Assembly: GCA_038230695.1 (NCBI GenBank) | Contig: JBBRMT010000007.1 | Location: forward strand, 1-41,997 | Length of the DNA stretch: 41,997 nucleotides | Direction: 5' to 3' | From: QHBQ01 sp038230695 | GTDB taxonomy: Bacteria > Chloroflexota > Chloroflexia > QHBQ01 | Shown here: in pieces, positions 31,770-40,651 of the stretch | Layout of the letters: every line of letters starts with the position of its first letter | Position numbering within the stretch: position 1 is the stretch's first letter | Program-made: the position numbers and the translations under genes | The notes under the pieces: generated by a model | The model's input: only the letters and a program-made list of their open reading frames with translations | What the model was told of the DNA's origin: nothing | Database searches by the model: none

Positions 31770-33221
31770 ATGACTAGAATAGATACAATCAACTGTCTGT
31801 TCTGCGAAGCGGCCAACCGCGCCAGCGATAACACCTGCGCCGCCTGTGGGCAGCCTCTGGCCGCCAGTCGCACCTCCCGTTATCTCGACCGTGCCGAGGC
31901 CGACCTTACCAGAGGCCAGTACAATCAGGCTCGCGCCAACCTGACCAAGGCCGATGTCGAAATGATGAGCATCAGCGCGGAGCAACGCAAGCAGTTGCTG
32001 CTCACCGCCCGCGCCTTCTACCTGCACGGCCTAACCTACTACCACAAAGGGCAGCTTGATGAGGCCAAAGCGGAGATGCTGCTGGCCCACCAGAACCTGG
32101 AAGGGCAGGCGGCGGGCGATGCGTTGCTCGCCAATGTTCTAAACAGCCTGGGCAATGTCGAATACTTCCGCGAACACCACGAGGCGGCAATCGGCTATTA
32201 TAAAAGCAGCAGCGAGGCGGCGATGCGGGCGGGGGCGCACTCCATCGCCGCCAAGGCGATTGCCAACCTAGGCAATATCAGCACCGCACAGGGCAAGTTC
32301 GATGCTTCCCTCAGCCTCTACCAACGGGCGCTGGCCGAGGCCACCCTGGCCGCCGACCCCCTGCGCCACGCCGACATCTATCGCCTCATCTCCGATGTTT
32401 ACCTCAAGACCGGACCAATCAGCAAGGCGATTGAATACATCGAGCAGGCGGTGGCCCTACGCGATCAGTTTGAAAACCTTAGCGCCCTCTGCCGGGTGCT
32501 TAGTGATGCTGGTGACCTCTATCTAAAATGCGGAGAGCTTGACCGCGCCACGACTTACCTGGACGAAGCCTACGCCATTGCCCAACGCACCGATTATCGC
32601 TTGATGCAGCTAGTCAACCTCATTTACATGGCCGAGCTAGCCCATCGGCGCGGCGATGAACACGCCTGGCTCACCTATGCTACCCATGCCTTTAATATGA
32701 CCAGCGATGCGGTAGTGTGGCGCAGCTATGCCGCCCTGCAACTGGTAGAATATTACGTGAGCCAGCAGGATTGGAGCCACGCTCAAGGCTACGTCCAGCA
32801 GATTGAGGATAACGTCCGCATCCACGCTTTGGAGGGCGACCGGGTTCAGCTCAGCCACGCCAGAGCGATGCTGCACGCCGCCCTCGACGAGTGGGACGAG
32901 GCCGCGCAGAACTTCGAGGCGGCAATCACCCCCCTGGCCGCCGCTTATGATATGTTGGGCGCGGCGGCCATGCAGGAACAATATGCTACCATGCTGCTGC
33001 GCCGCGCCGCCTTCGAGCGTGACCCCGACATTCACGCCCGCGCCCGCGCCATGCTGGAGCAAGCGGTAGCCAACTATCGCCGCCTGGGGCTGACAGAACG
33101 CCTGGAGCCGCTAGAGGCGTTGCTCAACCGTCAACAATCCAACCTGCTCAACCGCCTCAAGCGCATCAAGCAACCGAAAACCACCTTATCGCTGTTGACC
33201 ATTCTATGCCAATGCTGGTAA
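31770..33221 (+). CDS. Zinc-ribbon and tetratricopeptide repeat protein
   Basis: The 483-residue protein opens with a zinc ribbon (Cys9, Cys12, Cys23, Cys26: CLFC and CAAC) and continues with about nine TPR-like helical repeats (about 45-460), such as LNSLGNVEYFREHHEAAIGYY and NLGNISTAQGKFDASLSLY. It is probably a cytoplasmic protein-protein interaction scaffold; the partner is unknown. The spacing of the ribosome-binding site (AGG at 31759-31761) is only fair. The preceding 180-bp gap holds three GCTAGC words at 31716-31748 and no clear promoter. Confidence 0.75.
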   Translation: MTRIDTINCLFCEAANRASDNTCAACGQPLAASRTSRYLDRAEADLTRGQYNQARANLTKADVEMMSISAEQRKQLLLTARAFYLHGLTYYHKGQLDEAKAEMLLAHQNLEGQAAGDALLANVLNSLGNVEYFREHHEAAIGYYKSSSEAAMRAGAHSIAAKAIANLGNISTAQGKFDASLSLYQRALAEATLAADPLRHADIYRLISDVYLKTGPISKAIEYIEQAVALRDQFENLSALCRVLSDAGDLYLKCGELDRATTYLDEAYAIAQRTDYRLMQLVNLIYMAELAHRRGDEHAWLTYATHAFNMTSDAVVWRSYAALQLVEYYVSQQDWSHAQGYVQQIEDNVRIHALEGDRVQLSHARAMLHAALDEWDEAAQNFEAAITPLAAAYDMLGAAAMQEQYATMLLRRAAFERDPDIHARARAMLEQAVANYRRLGLTERLEPLEALLNRQQSNLLNRLKRIKQPKTTLSLLTILCQCW

Positions 33222-33224
33222 AAT
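33195..33224 (+). promoter_or_regulatory. Promoter of the solute-binding lipoprotein gene
   Basis: TTGACC at 33195-33200, an 18-bp spacer ending TGG, and TAAAAT at 33219-33224. It overlaps the last codons of the TPR gene. Confidence 0.6.
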
Positions 33225-33270
33225 AGGGCGCAGCGAAGCAGCGTATATTAGCTACTAGGAAGAGGATAGG

Positions 33271-34806
33271 TTGCGTAGAGTTGCAGTGGCACGGTTGGCA
33301 TCATCCTTGCTGGTAGTTAGCCTGGTGATGGGCATTAGCCTCGGTTGCTGGCCCGCCAGCGATACGCCGGGGCAAGCGGGGAGCAGCAGCGATCGGAGCA
33401 TCCGGCTGGGCGGCTGGCCGATGGCTACGCTCGATCCGGCGCGGGCCGACGATGCTGCCTCGGTGCAGCAGGTGCGGCTTATGTTCAGCGGGCTAATGGG
33501 ATATGACTCTGCGATGCAGCTTCAGCCCGACATTGCCGCTGACTTTCCCGCCAGCTACAATGGCATTACCTACACCTTTACCCTGCGGCCCAACGCCCAG
33601 TTCCACAACGGACGGCAGGTGGCGGCGGGCGACCTCAAGTACAGCATCGAACGAGCTTGCAAACCCGACCCCGCCCTTGCGGCCACGTTGCTGCCCTGCG
33701 CCCGCACCCTGGGCGAGATACAGGGAGTAGCCGAGGAACTGGCGGGCCAGAGCAATACTATCAGCGGCTTGCAGGTGATTGACGACCTTCACCTTAGCAT
33801 CGTGCTGACTGGCAGCGATGCCGCTTTCCCTTATCGGCTAGCCGAGCCGGTCGCCTTCGTGGTGGATCGCGACCAGGTGCGTAGCGACCCGAACTGGCAG
33901 CAGCACCCTAATGGCACGGTGCCATACCAGGCGCTTCGCCGCGACGCACAGGGGCTGGCCCTGGCCCGCTTCAGCGATTATTACGGTTCACCACAGCCGC
34001 TCGACTACATCACCTTTGCGTCCAGCGCCAACCTGCAGGCTGACTATGCAGCGGGCAGGCTGGACGCAGTGATGGTGGATAGCGCCCCCCCTGGCAACGA
34101 TGCGCTACGCAGCCCCGGCCTGAGCCTGACCTACTGGGGGCTGAACAATCGGCTCAAGCCCTTCGACGACCCGCTGGTGCGCCAGGCGTTCAGCCTGGCC
34201 CTCGATGTTGATAGGATGCAGCCACCGGGGAGCATCGCCGCCTATGGGTTGCTACCGCCCGCGCTGGGCGGCGACAATACTCCCCGCTTCGATCTCAGCA
34301 TGGCGAGGCAACTGATTGCCCAATCGTCGTACAAGAACGTAGCCAACCTGCCGCCCATCGTGGTATACACTAGCAACGATCCTTTCGCCGCGAAGGTGAG
34401 CGCAGCGATCAGTGCAAACCTGGGAGTGAACATCAGCGTGCGTGAAGTGGAGTATAGCGACCTGATCGCCAGCTATGCCAGCTACCAGAGCTTCATCGCC
34501 AGCTTCCAGCCGCCTGCCGCCGAGTCTGGCACGTTGCTTGCGGCCCTGCTGCACAGTGGCAGCGCAGCCAACCTGAGCGGCTATCACAACGCGATGGTGG
34601 ATCAGCGGCTCGATGCGTTGGCACCCACTGACGACCTGGCAACACGGGCCACGCTGGTCAAGCAGATTATCGCACAAACCAGCGATGCGCCGCTGGTGCC
34701 GCTGGCGTGGCAGGCGCAAACATTTCTGATCAAGCCTTACCTGCGTGGGCTGACCGCCGTCCCCTGGGGATTGGACTTCAGCAGGGCGCAAATTGTGGGC
34801 CGGTGA
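33271..34806 (+). CDS. Family 5 extracellular solute-binding lipoprotein
   Basis: The 511-residue protein has a signal peptide with lipobox SLGC (about residues 23-26) and the SBP_bac_5 fold of oligopeptide/nickel-type ABC transporters, including LRPNAQFHNGRQVAAGDLKYS, PNGTVPYQA and WGLNNRLKPFDDPLVRQAFS. No permease or ATPase gene is adjacent, so the transporter is elsewhere or the protein has another role. It starts with TTG at 33271, supported by AGGAAGAGGA upstream and by the signal peptide. The next gene begins within a few bases of its stop. Confidence 0.85.
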   Translation: MRRVAVARLASSLLVVSLVMGISLGCWPASDTPGQAGSSSDRSIRLGGWPMATLDPARADDAASVQQVRLMFSGLMGYDSAMQLQPDIAADFPASYNGITYTFTLRPNAQFHNGRQVAAGDLKYSIERACKPDPALAATLLPCARTLGEIQGVAEELAGQSNTISGLQVIDDLHLSIVLTGSDAAFPYRLAEPVAFVVDRDQVRSDPNWQQHPNGTVPYQALRRDAQGLALARFSDYYGSPQPLDYITFASSANLQADYAAGRLDAVMVDSAPPGNDALRSPGLSLTYWGLNNRLKPFDDPLVRQAFSLALDVDRMQPPGSIAAYGLLPPALGGDNTPRFDLSMARQLIAQSSYKNVANLPPIVVYTSNDPFAAKVSAAISANLGVNISVREVEYSDLIASYASYQSFIASFQPPAAESGTLLAALLHSGSAANLSGYHNAMVDQRLDALAPTDDLATRATLVKQIIAQTSDAPLVPLAWQAQTFLIKPYLRGLTAVPWGLDFSRAQIVGR

Positions 34807-34807
34807 G

Positions 34808-35704
34808 ATGCTCAACAAACTCTTCCCCAACTCAACAAGCGACAACGGGCCGGTTACGGTCGAGCCGCTAAGAGTGTCCGATCTAGGCAAGGTGCGACAA
34901 AGCTGGTTGAGTGGCCTCAGCCGCGACGCGCTTGCCCGCCAGGTCGAACGTTATCCCCACTTCTGCTGGTGGGTGCGACGCAGCGGCGATTACATTGTGG
35001 GTGAACCGTGGCGGCATCGTAACGACATTGGTTGCATCGTCGAGTTGAACGCCCGCAGCAACGCCCGTGATGCGCTGACCGCGCGGCTGGCCGAGGTGTT
35101 CGTCGCCCAGGGCTACAGGGCGATCGCGCTGGGCTTCGATGGCTGGCATGAGTACGCCAGCTATTATGCCAGCATCGGCTTCAGTTCGCTGGAGCGCATC
35201 GTCTATTACGAAAAGCCCAATATGCAACTTAGCTACCAACCCAAAGCCGCGCTAGCCAATGGCAATGTCACCATCGAGCGGCTCAAGCCAGAGGAAATGG
35301 GCAGCCTGATCGCGGTAGACCACGCCGCCTTCCCCTGGCTGTGGTGGAACAGCCGCGAGGAGATGCTGCAGTACGAGGCGATGGACAATGTGGGCATCTA
35401 CCTGGCCCGCTACCAGGGTCAGCCGCTGGGTTACTTCAGCTACACCGTGTTCGACAAGTGGGGACATCTCGACCGCATTGCGGTTGACCCCCGCGCCCAG
35501 GGGTTGGGACTGGGCGCAGCGCAACTGGCGCGGGCGATCAGCGAGATGCAGCCCTACGGCGTGCAGCGCGTCACCCTCAGCACCCAGGAGACCAACGCCC
35601 GCTCCCGCAAGCTCTACGAAGGCTTTGGCTTCCGTCTCACTGGCGAAAGCTATTATATCTACGGCAAGATGCTCAACGACGAGGAGTTGCAAGTTTCAAG
35701 TTGA
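34808..35704 (+). CDS. Tandem GNAT acetyltransferase
   Basis: The 298-residue protein contains two GNAT folds: a degenerate N-terminal one (about 17-140) and a better C-terminal one (about 150-292) with LDRIAVDPRAQGLGLGAAQLA, the acetyl-CoA-binding R/Q-x-x-G-x-G/A motif, and ETNARSRKLYEGFGF. It probably transfers an acyl group from acyl-CoA to an amine; the substrate is unknown. ATG at 34808 is used; an in-frame TTG at 34793 is possible. The gene starts just after the lipoprotein stop, so the two are probably co-transcribed. Its 3' end carries short AAGTTGAAAGTT repeats. Confidence 0.8.
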   Translation: MLNKLFPNSTSDNGPVTVEPLRVSDLGKVRQSWLSGLSRDALARQVERYPHFCWWVRRSGDYIVGEPWRHRNDIGCIVELNARSNARDALTARLAEVFVAQGYRAIALGFDGWHEYASYYASIGFSSLERIVYYEKPNMQLSYQPKAALANGNVTIERLKPEEMGSLIAVDHAAFPWLWWNSREEMLQYEAMDNVGIYLARYQGQPLGYFSYTVFDKWGHLDRIAVDPRAQGLGLGAAQLARAISEMQPYGVQRVTLSTQETNARSRKLYEGFGFRLTGESYYIYGKMLNDEELQVSS

Positions 35705-35734
35705 AAGTTGAAAGTTTGGTTGATTGGAGGGTTT

Positions 35735-36979
35735 ATGCGCGTTCTGATGCTATCCTGGGAGTACACCCCGCACATCGTGGGCGGGTTGGGCAAGCACGTG
35801 GCCGAACTGGTGCCTGCGCTGGTGGAGGCAGGCGCGGAGGTGCATCTGGTCACGCCCGCATACGGCGGTGGCGAGGCCGAGGAGTCGTTGGGTGGAGCTA
35901 GCCGTGTGTACCGCGTGCCGCCGCCGGGGCCGAGTGAGGATATGAGCCGCATGGGGATGCCCACCAACTTCTTCATGAACGCCTGGCGCACCAACATCAA
36001 CCTGGAGAGCAAGGGCCGCGAACTGTTCGAGAAATACAACTATAGCTTCGACCTGATCCACGCGCATGACTGGCTGATCGCCTTCAGCGCGGTGGCGCTC
36101 AAGAACGGCTGCAAGGTGCCGCTGCTAGCAACCATACACGCAACCGAGATGGGCCGCAATCGCGGCGTGCTGCACGATGATATGCAGCGCGACATCCACA
36201 GCACCGAATGGTGGCTTACCTTCGAGTCGTGGCGGGTAATTACCACCAGCCAGTATATGCTGGCCCAAATCAAGCAGCAATTCGACCTACCGCCCGACAA
36301 GATTGACATCATCGCCAATGGCATTGACACCGCTCGCTTCGACGCGCTGAACGGCGTGGATTTGACTGACTTTCGCGCTAGATGGGCGCAACCGGACGAG
36401 CCGCTCGTGTTCTTCATCGGGCGGTTGGTGCCGGAAAAGGGCGCACAGATGATCGTGGAGGCCGCGCCGCAGGTACTAAGCCAGATACCCAATGCCCGCT
36501 TCATCATCGCTGGCACGGGCGGCTATCGCGGTGAGCTAGAGCGTCGTGCAGTGGAGCTTGGTGTGCATGAACGCATCAGCTTCGCCGGTTTCGTCAGCGA
36601 CGAGGAGCGCGACAAGCTGTACAAGGTGTGCAACGTTGCCGTCTTCCCCAGCCTGTACGAGCCTTTCGGCATCGTGGCGCTGGAAGCGATGGCGGCAGGC
36701 GCACCCGTGATCGTGAGCGACACTGGCGGTCTCAGCGAGGTGGTCAAGCTGCACGAAACCGGCCTGAAGGTTCATGCAGGCGACCCCGGTTCGCTGGCCT
36801 GGGGCATCGGCCACACCCTGACCCACCCTGAATGGTCGCAGCAACGCGCCGCCAATGCCCGCCGCGAGGTGGGCGAAAATTACAACTGGCCGCACATTGC
36901 GAATCAGACGATAGATGTTTATAATAGAGTGTCGAAGGAAGCAACTGCCATTGGTTGGGGCAAGCGCGGATTACATTAG
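35735..36979 (+). CDS. GT4/GT5-like glycosyltransferase
   Basis: The 414-residue protein has the GT-B fold with a starch-synthase-like N-terminal domain (LSWEYTPHIVGGLGKHVAEL) and a GT4-like C-terminal domain (FFIGRLVPEKGAQMIVEA, and the donor-binding EPFGIVALEAMAAGAPVIVS). It transfers sugar from a nucleotide sugar to an unknown acceptor, perhaps glucan or a cell-envelope glycan. GGAGG at 35726-35730 sets the start at 35735. It follows the GNAT gene by 30 bp. Confidence 0.88.
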   Translation: MRVLMLSWEYTPHIVGGLGKHVAELVPALVEAGAEVHLVTPAYGGGEAEESLGGASRVYRVPPPGPSEDMSRMGMPTNFFMNAWRTNINLESKGRELFEKYNYSFDLIHAHDWLIAFSAVALKNGCKVPLLATIHATEMGRNRGVLHDDMQRDIHSTEWWLTFESWRVITTSQYMLAQIKQQFDLPPDKIDIIANGIDTARFDALNGVDLTDFRARWAQPDEPLVFFIGRLVPEKGAQMIVEAAPQVLSQIPNARFIIAGTGGYRGELERRAVELGVHERISFAGFVSDEERDKLYKVCNVAVFPSLYEPFGIVALEAMAAGAPVIVSDTGGLSEVVKLHETGLKVHAGDPGSLAWGIGHTLTHPEWSQQRAANARREVGENYNWPHIANQTIDVYNRVSKEATAIGWGKRGLH

Positions 36980-37003
36980 CGGGATTGGGTGAGGGCAGAA
37001 CGC

Positions 37004-37861
37004 ATGGAGGCAACGGACAAGCTGATCGCTTTCGGCTGGTATGGCGGCAAGTTCAGCCACCTGGATTGGCTACTGCCACTATTGCCTCCGACACAACACT
37101 TCTGCGATCTGTTCGGCGGCTCGGCGGCAGTAATCATCAACCGCCAACCTGCACCGATTGAAACCTACAACGACATTGACAGCGAGGTGGTCAACTTCTT
37201 TCGGGTACTGCGTGAGCAAAAGGACGAACTTATCGAGGCGATTGGACTAACCCCATTCTCGCGTGAGGAGTTGGCGATTGCCTGCAATGAACCAACTGTG
37301 GACTTGCCTGCACTGGAACGCGCCCGCCGCTTCTTCGTTCGCGCCCGCCAGGTGCGGACGGGGTTGGCGCAAACCGCCAGCGCAGGCCGCTGGGCGCACT
37401 GCGTGCTTACCAGCCGTGCGGCAATGGCGGGCGCAGTCTCCCGCTGGCTGGGCAGCATCGAAGATCTATCGCTGATTGCCCAACGCTTGCTGCGCGTGCA
37501 GATCGAGAACGCACCAGCGTTGGAGGTGATTGAGCGTTACGACTCGGTGGAGACCTTGTTCTACTGCGATCCTCCCTACGTTCATGCTACACGAGGGGAT
37601 AACAAAGCCTACGCTTACGAGATGAGCGACGACGCGCATCGCGCTCTCGCTCATGCACTTCACCAAATAAAGGGCAAGGTTGCGCTGTCTGGCTATCGCG
37701 GTTCACTATATGATGAATTGTTCGCAGATTGGCAGTGCGTCGAAGTACCAGCCAGGCTCTGCCACAGTGTCAAGCAACCTCGTGCTGAGGCACTCTGGGT
37801 GAACTATGCCTTGCCCGGTATGGCGGTGAATCAGGAAAGGATCGAGTACGCCTACTCCTAA
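37004..37861 (+). CDS. Dam-family DNA adenine-N6 methyltransferase
   Basis: The 285-residue enzyme methylates adenine in a specific DNA sequence, using S-adenosylmethionine. It has the D12-class order: WYGGKFSHLDWLLP (residues 12-25), the SAM-binding FCDLFGGSAA (33-42) and the catalytic DPPY (189-192, in FYCDPPYVHAT). GAGGG is 9 bp before the ATG at 37004. It is intact and overlaps the start of a broken restriction endonuclease gene, so it is the surviving half of a type II restriction-modification system. The recognition site cannot be read from sequence. Confidence 0.9.
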   Translation: MEATDKLIAFGWYGGKFSHLDWLLPLLPPTQHFCDLFGGSAAVIINRQPAPIETYNDIDSEVVNFFRVLREQKDELIEAIGLTPFSREELAIACNEPTVDLPALERARRFFVRARQVRTGLAQTASAGRWAHCVLTSRAAMAGAVSRWLGSIEDLSLIAQRLLRVQIENAPALEVIERYDSVETLFYCDPPYVHATRGDNKAYAYEMSDDAHRALAHALHQIKGKVALSGYRGSLYDELFADWQCVEVPARLCHSVKQPRAEALWVNYALPGMAVNQERIEYAYS

Positions 37862-38719
37862 AGAAATCCTCGACCAAGCCTTGCAGCGGGCGGAGAGCAA
37901 TCTAGCAACGCCGCTAATTGCCAATCAGGAGGTGGTAGACCTTATCGAACTTGTCAGCCGTAACCTGCAAAATCGCGCTGTCGTTCGCCTACTATTGTGC
38001 ATGACGGACTAGTAAGTGCAGAAGATTTGCTGGCTGAAACCTTGCGTTGGTTGGTGATTGTGCGGGAAGAAAGACGCACCAACCTTGCTGCAAAGCTGGC
38101 GGACCTGAAGGCTAGTGCAGGAGCAACATTGCTCTCCGCCGAGGGTATAGTTACCCTTGTCGAGCAGCATCTTCGCTTGCCCGGTGCCAGCCGTCTGCCA
38201 GTGCTGATCGTAGCTGCGGCATATAAGGTGGGTGAGGTTCAACTGGATGAGCGCACTCTAGTATTGCAGGGTCACAACGCTGCAGACCGACAAACTGGTT
38301 CCAGCGGCGATCTGGAAGTAACTCTAGCAAGCGAAGACAATGTGATAACCAGCTATGAGATGTAGATGAGGCGAGTCACACGCAACGATATTGATATGGC
38401 TTTGAGTAAGATAGCTGGGCGAGGTATCCAAAATTACATATTTATCACTACCGATACAATTGAGGCTGATGTAAGAGACTATGCGGCAAGCTGGTATGAA
38501 AGGACGGGGGGTATTGAGATCGCAATCCTGGATTGTATCAGCTTCCTACGTTACTTTCTGCACCTGTTCCACCGCCAACGTGGCGCGTATGTAGAGGCGT
38601 ATCAGAGTCTGCTACTGGCCGAGCCAGACAGCGCCGTTGGTCAGCCGCTGAAGGAAGCGTGGCTCAGTATGCGAATAGCTGCCGAGAGCGTTACAGCCGA
38701 AGAACAAAAGGAACTCTAA
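37830..38719 (+). pseudogene. Decayed SacI-family restriction endonuclease
   Basis: Three fragments remain. Frame one (about 37840-38012) gives TPKEILDQALQRAESNLATP and IELVSRNLQNRAVVRLLL, without a visible start codon. From about 37997 the protein continues in another frame with VSAEDLLAETLR, SAEGIVTLVEQH and LEVTLASEDNVITSYEM; roughly 90 residues expected between the two pieces are missing. An in-frame TAG at 38363-38365 then splits off a third piece starting RRVTRNDIDMALSKI and containing LDCISFLRYFLHLFHRQ. By recollection this order matches SacI-type endonucleases; a database search would settle it. The last stop overlaps the aroC start (TAATG). Confidence 0.75.
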
Positions 38720-39789
38720 TGGCAGCAGGCAGCACATTTGGCAAGATGTTTACTATTACCACCTGGGGCGAGTCGCACGGCAAGGGGGTGGGTTGCGTGG
38801 TGGACGGCTGTCCGGCGGGGTTGGCATTGAGCGAAGCCGACATTCAACATGACCTCGACCGCCGTAGGGTGGGGCAGAGCAAAATCACCTCGCCGCGCAA
38901 GGAGAGCGACAGCGTCAACATCATGTCCGGGGTGTTCGAGGGCGTAACGACCGGCACGCCGATCAGTTTGATTATATACAATTACGATGCCGACTCCAGC
39001 GCCTATGAGAGCATCCGCCACCTATATCGCCCCGGCCACGCCGACTATAGCTACTATGCCAAATACGGAGTGCGCGACTGGCGTGGCAGTGGACGAGCTA
39101 GCGGGCGGGAGACTGCCTGCCGGGTGGCGGCGGGAGCAATTGCCCGCAAGATGCTGGCCCACTTCGGAGTTAGTATCATCGGCTATGTCAGGCAGATTGG
39201 CAACATAATTGCCGCACATACCGATGAGGACGAGATTGAACGCAACATCGTGCGTGCGCCGGATGCGGCGGCAGCGGAGCGGATGATCGCCTATATCGAA
39301 GCCGCCCGCGACGATGAGGACTCGGTTGGTGGTATAATTGAAGTTGTGGCCCGCAACGTGCCAGCAGGATTGGGCGAGCCGGTCTTCGACAAGCTCGATG
39401 CCGACATCGCCAAAGCAATGATGAGCATTGGCGCGACCAAAGGGGTAGAGATTGGCAGCGGCTTCGCCTCCGCCATCCTACGCGGGTCGCAGCATAACGA
39501 CCCCTTCACCATGAAGGATGGACGGGTTGGCACGACCAGCAACAATCACGGCGGCATCCTGGGCGGCATCAGCACCGGCGAGGACATCATCGTGCGAGTG
39601 GCAATCAAGCCCGCTGCCAGCATTGCGAAAGCGCAGCCGACTATAGACATCGAGGGCAACCCGGCGACTATCAGTGTGAAGGGCCGCCATGACCCGTCAA
39701 TCTGCCCCCGCGCCGTGCCGGTGGCCGAAGCGATGCTGGCAATCACCCTCGCCGACCACCTGCTCCGCCAGCGGGCCACACGGCTGTAA
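38719..39789 (+). CDS. aroC: Chorismate synthase
   Basis: AroC makes chorismate from 5-enolpyruvylshikimate 3-phosphate using reduced FMN, the last common step of aromatic biosynthesis. The 356-residue protein shows FTITTWGESHGKGVGCVVDG at the N-terminus, RPGHADYSYYAKYGVRDWR, GRASGRETACRVAAGA and the C-terminal KGRHDPSICPRAVPVAEAM. AAAAGGA is 7 bp before the ATG at 38719. Its start overlaps the last stop of the broken endonuclease, so it may depend on transcription through that locus. aroA, the preceding enzyme of the pathway, lies about 0.9 kb downstream. Confidence 0.96.
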   Translation: MAAGSTFGKMFTITTWGESHGKGVGCVVDGCPAGLALSEADIQHDLDRRRVGQSKITSPRKESDSVNIMSGVFEGVTTGTPISLIIYNYDADSSAYESIRHLYRPGHADYSYYAKYGVRDWRGSGRASGRETACRVAAGAIARKMLAHFGVSIIGYVRQIGNIIAAHTDEDEIERNIVRAPDAAAAERMIAYIEAARDDEDSVGGIIEVVARNVPAGLGEPVFDKLDADIAKAMMSIGATKGVEIGSGFASAILRGSQHNDPFTMKDGRVGTTSNNHGGILGGISTGEDIIVRVAIKPAASIAKAQPTIDIEGNPATISVKGRHDPSICPRAVPVAEAMLAITLADHLLRQRATRL

Positions 39790-39793
39790 CAGA

Positions 39794-40012
39794 GTGCTGA
39801 GTGCTGAGTGCTGAGTGCTGAGTAGCCAAAAGCCTCTCCCAAGGTGAGGGAGAATCTCGCCGCACGCAAATATTTATCGCAAGCAACGAATGCAAAAAGC
39901 CTCTCCCGCTGGGATAGGCTTGGTGAGGGGAATCTCACCACACGCAAATATTTAACGCAAGCAACGGATGCAAAAAGCCTCTCCCGCTGGGATAGGCTTG
40001 GTGAGAGAGAAT
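39794..40012. repeat. Short tandem repeat and 78-bp hairpin repeats after aroC
   Basis: Four units of GTGCTGAGT-type 8-mers fill 39794-39826. They are followed by about 2.6 units of a 78-bp tandem repeat (39828, 39894 and 39972). Each unit joins the dispersed AAAAAGCCTCTCCC hairpin to a spacer with CACGCAAATATTTA and CGCAAGCAACG. On the minus strand the hairpins end in runs of T like terminators. These repeats fill nearly all of the 302-bp gap. Confidence 0.85.
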
Positions 40013-40091
40013 CTCGCCCAGCATATAATGTTTATCGTAAGTATAACAACATATAATCTACATTCATCCCCATAGTGGAGGGAAGGCAATA

Positions 40092-40643
40092 ATGATTGAG
40101 ACGCAAAGCAGGACAGAGACGCACAACCCTATAGAGATGCCAGCGCAGACGGGGCTGCCCACGGCGGCAATGATCCCACCCGTGCAGTCAGCAGCGGAGC
40201 GGGTTACGGCGGCGCGGGTGCGTTGTAAGAGCGGGTTCATACTCTGCCTGAACAATGCGGGCAGCACCTGCATCATGTGCGGACACGATTTCTGCTCACA
40301 GCACGGCGACGAGGAGCAGGGGGTCTGCCGCCGTTGCCGCCATGAATACGCCCGTCGCCTCAAGCACGAGGAAGCCGCCTACCTGGAGACTATCCGCCGC
40401 GAGGTGGCCGAGTCGCGCAACGCGCATGGGTTGTGCGGCAACGAAAGCTGCGAAAATGCTCATATCGTCACCTGCGAACGCTGCGGCTCGTTCTACTGCG
40501 CCAAGCACTGGGGTCGTTATAGCTACAACTACGACTACCGCTCGCGCACCGGCATCAAGCGTCGCCGCGCTACAGCGGTGCTTTGCTCATCCTGCAAAGA
40601 GCATCTATCCGATTACCGCAAGCTGGCAGTATACAAGGACTAG
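40092..40643 (+). CDS. Cysteine-rich, probable zinc-binding protein
   Basis: The 183-residue protein has a low-complexity N-terminus (1-40) and two Cys/His clusters: CIMCGHDFCSQHG with CRRC (about 57-83), and CGNESC, CERCGSFYCAKHW and CSSCKEH (about 113-172). They resemble treble-clef, B-box or AN1-type zinc fingers joined by a charged helix. No family was recognised. GGAGGGAAGG precedes the ATG. It sits between aroC and aroA, and its stop is 8 bp before the probable aroA start, so it is probably co-transcribed with aroA. Confidence 0.65.
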   Translation: MIETQSRTETHNPIEMPAQTGLPTAAMIPPVQSAAERVTAARVRCKSGFILCLNNAGSTCIMCGHDFCSQHGDEEQGVCRRCRHEYARRLKHEEAAYLETIRREVAESRNAHGLCGNESCENAHIVTCERCGSFYCAKHWGRYSYNYDYRSRTGIKRRRATAVLCSSCKEHLSDYRKLAVYKD

Positions 40644-40651
40644 GCCCAACT

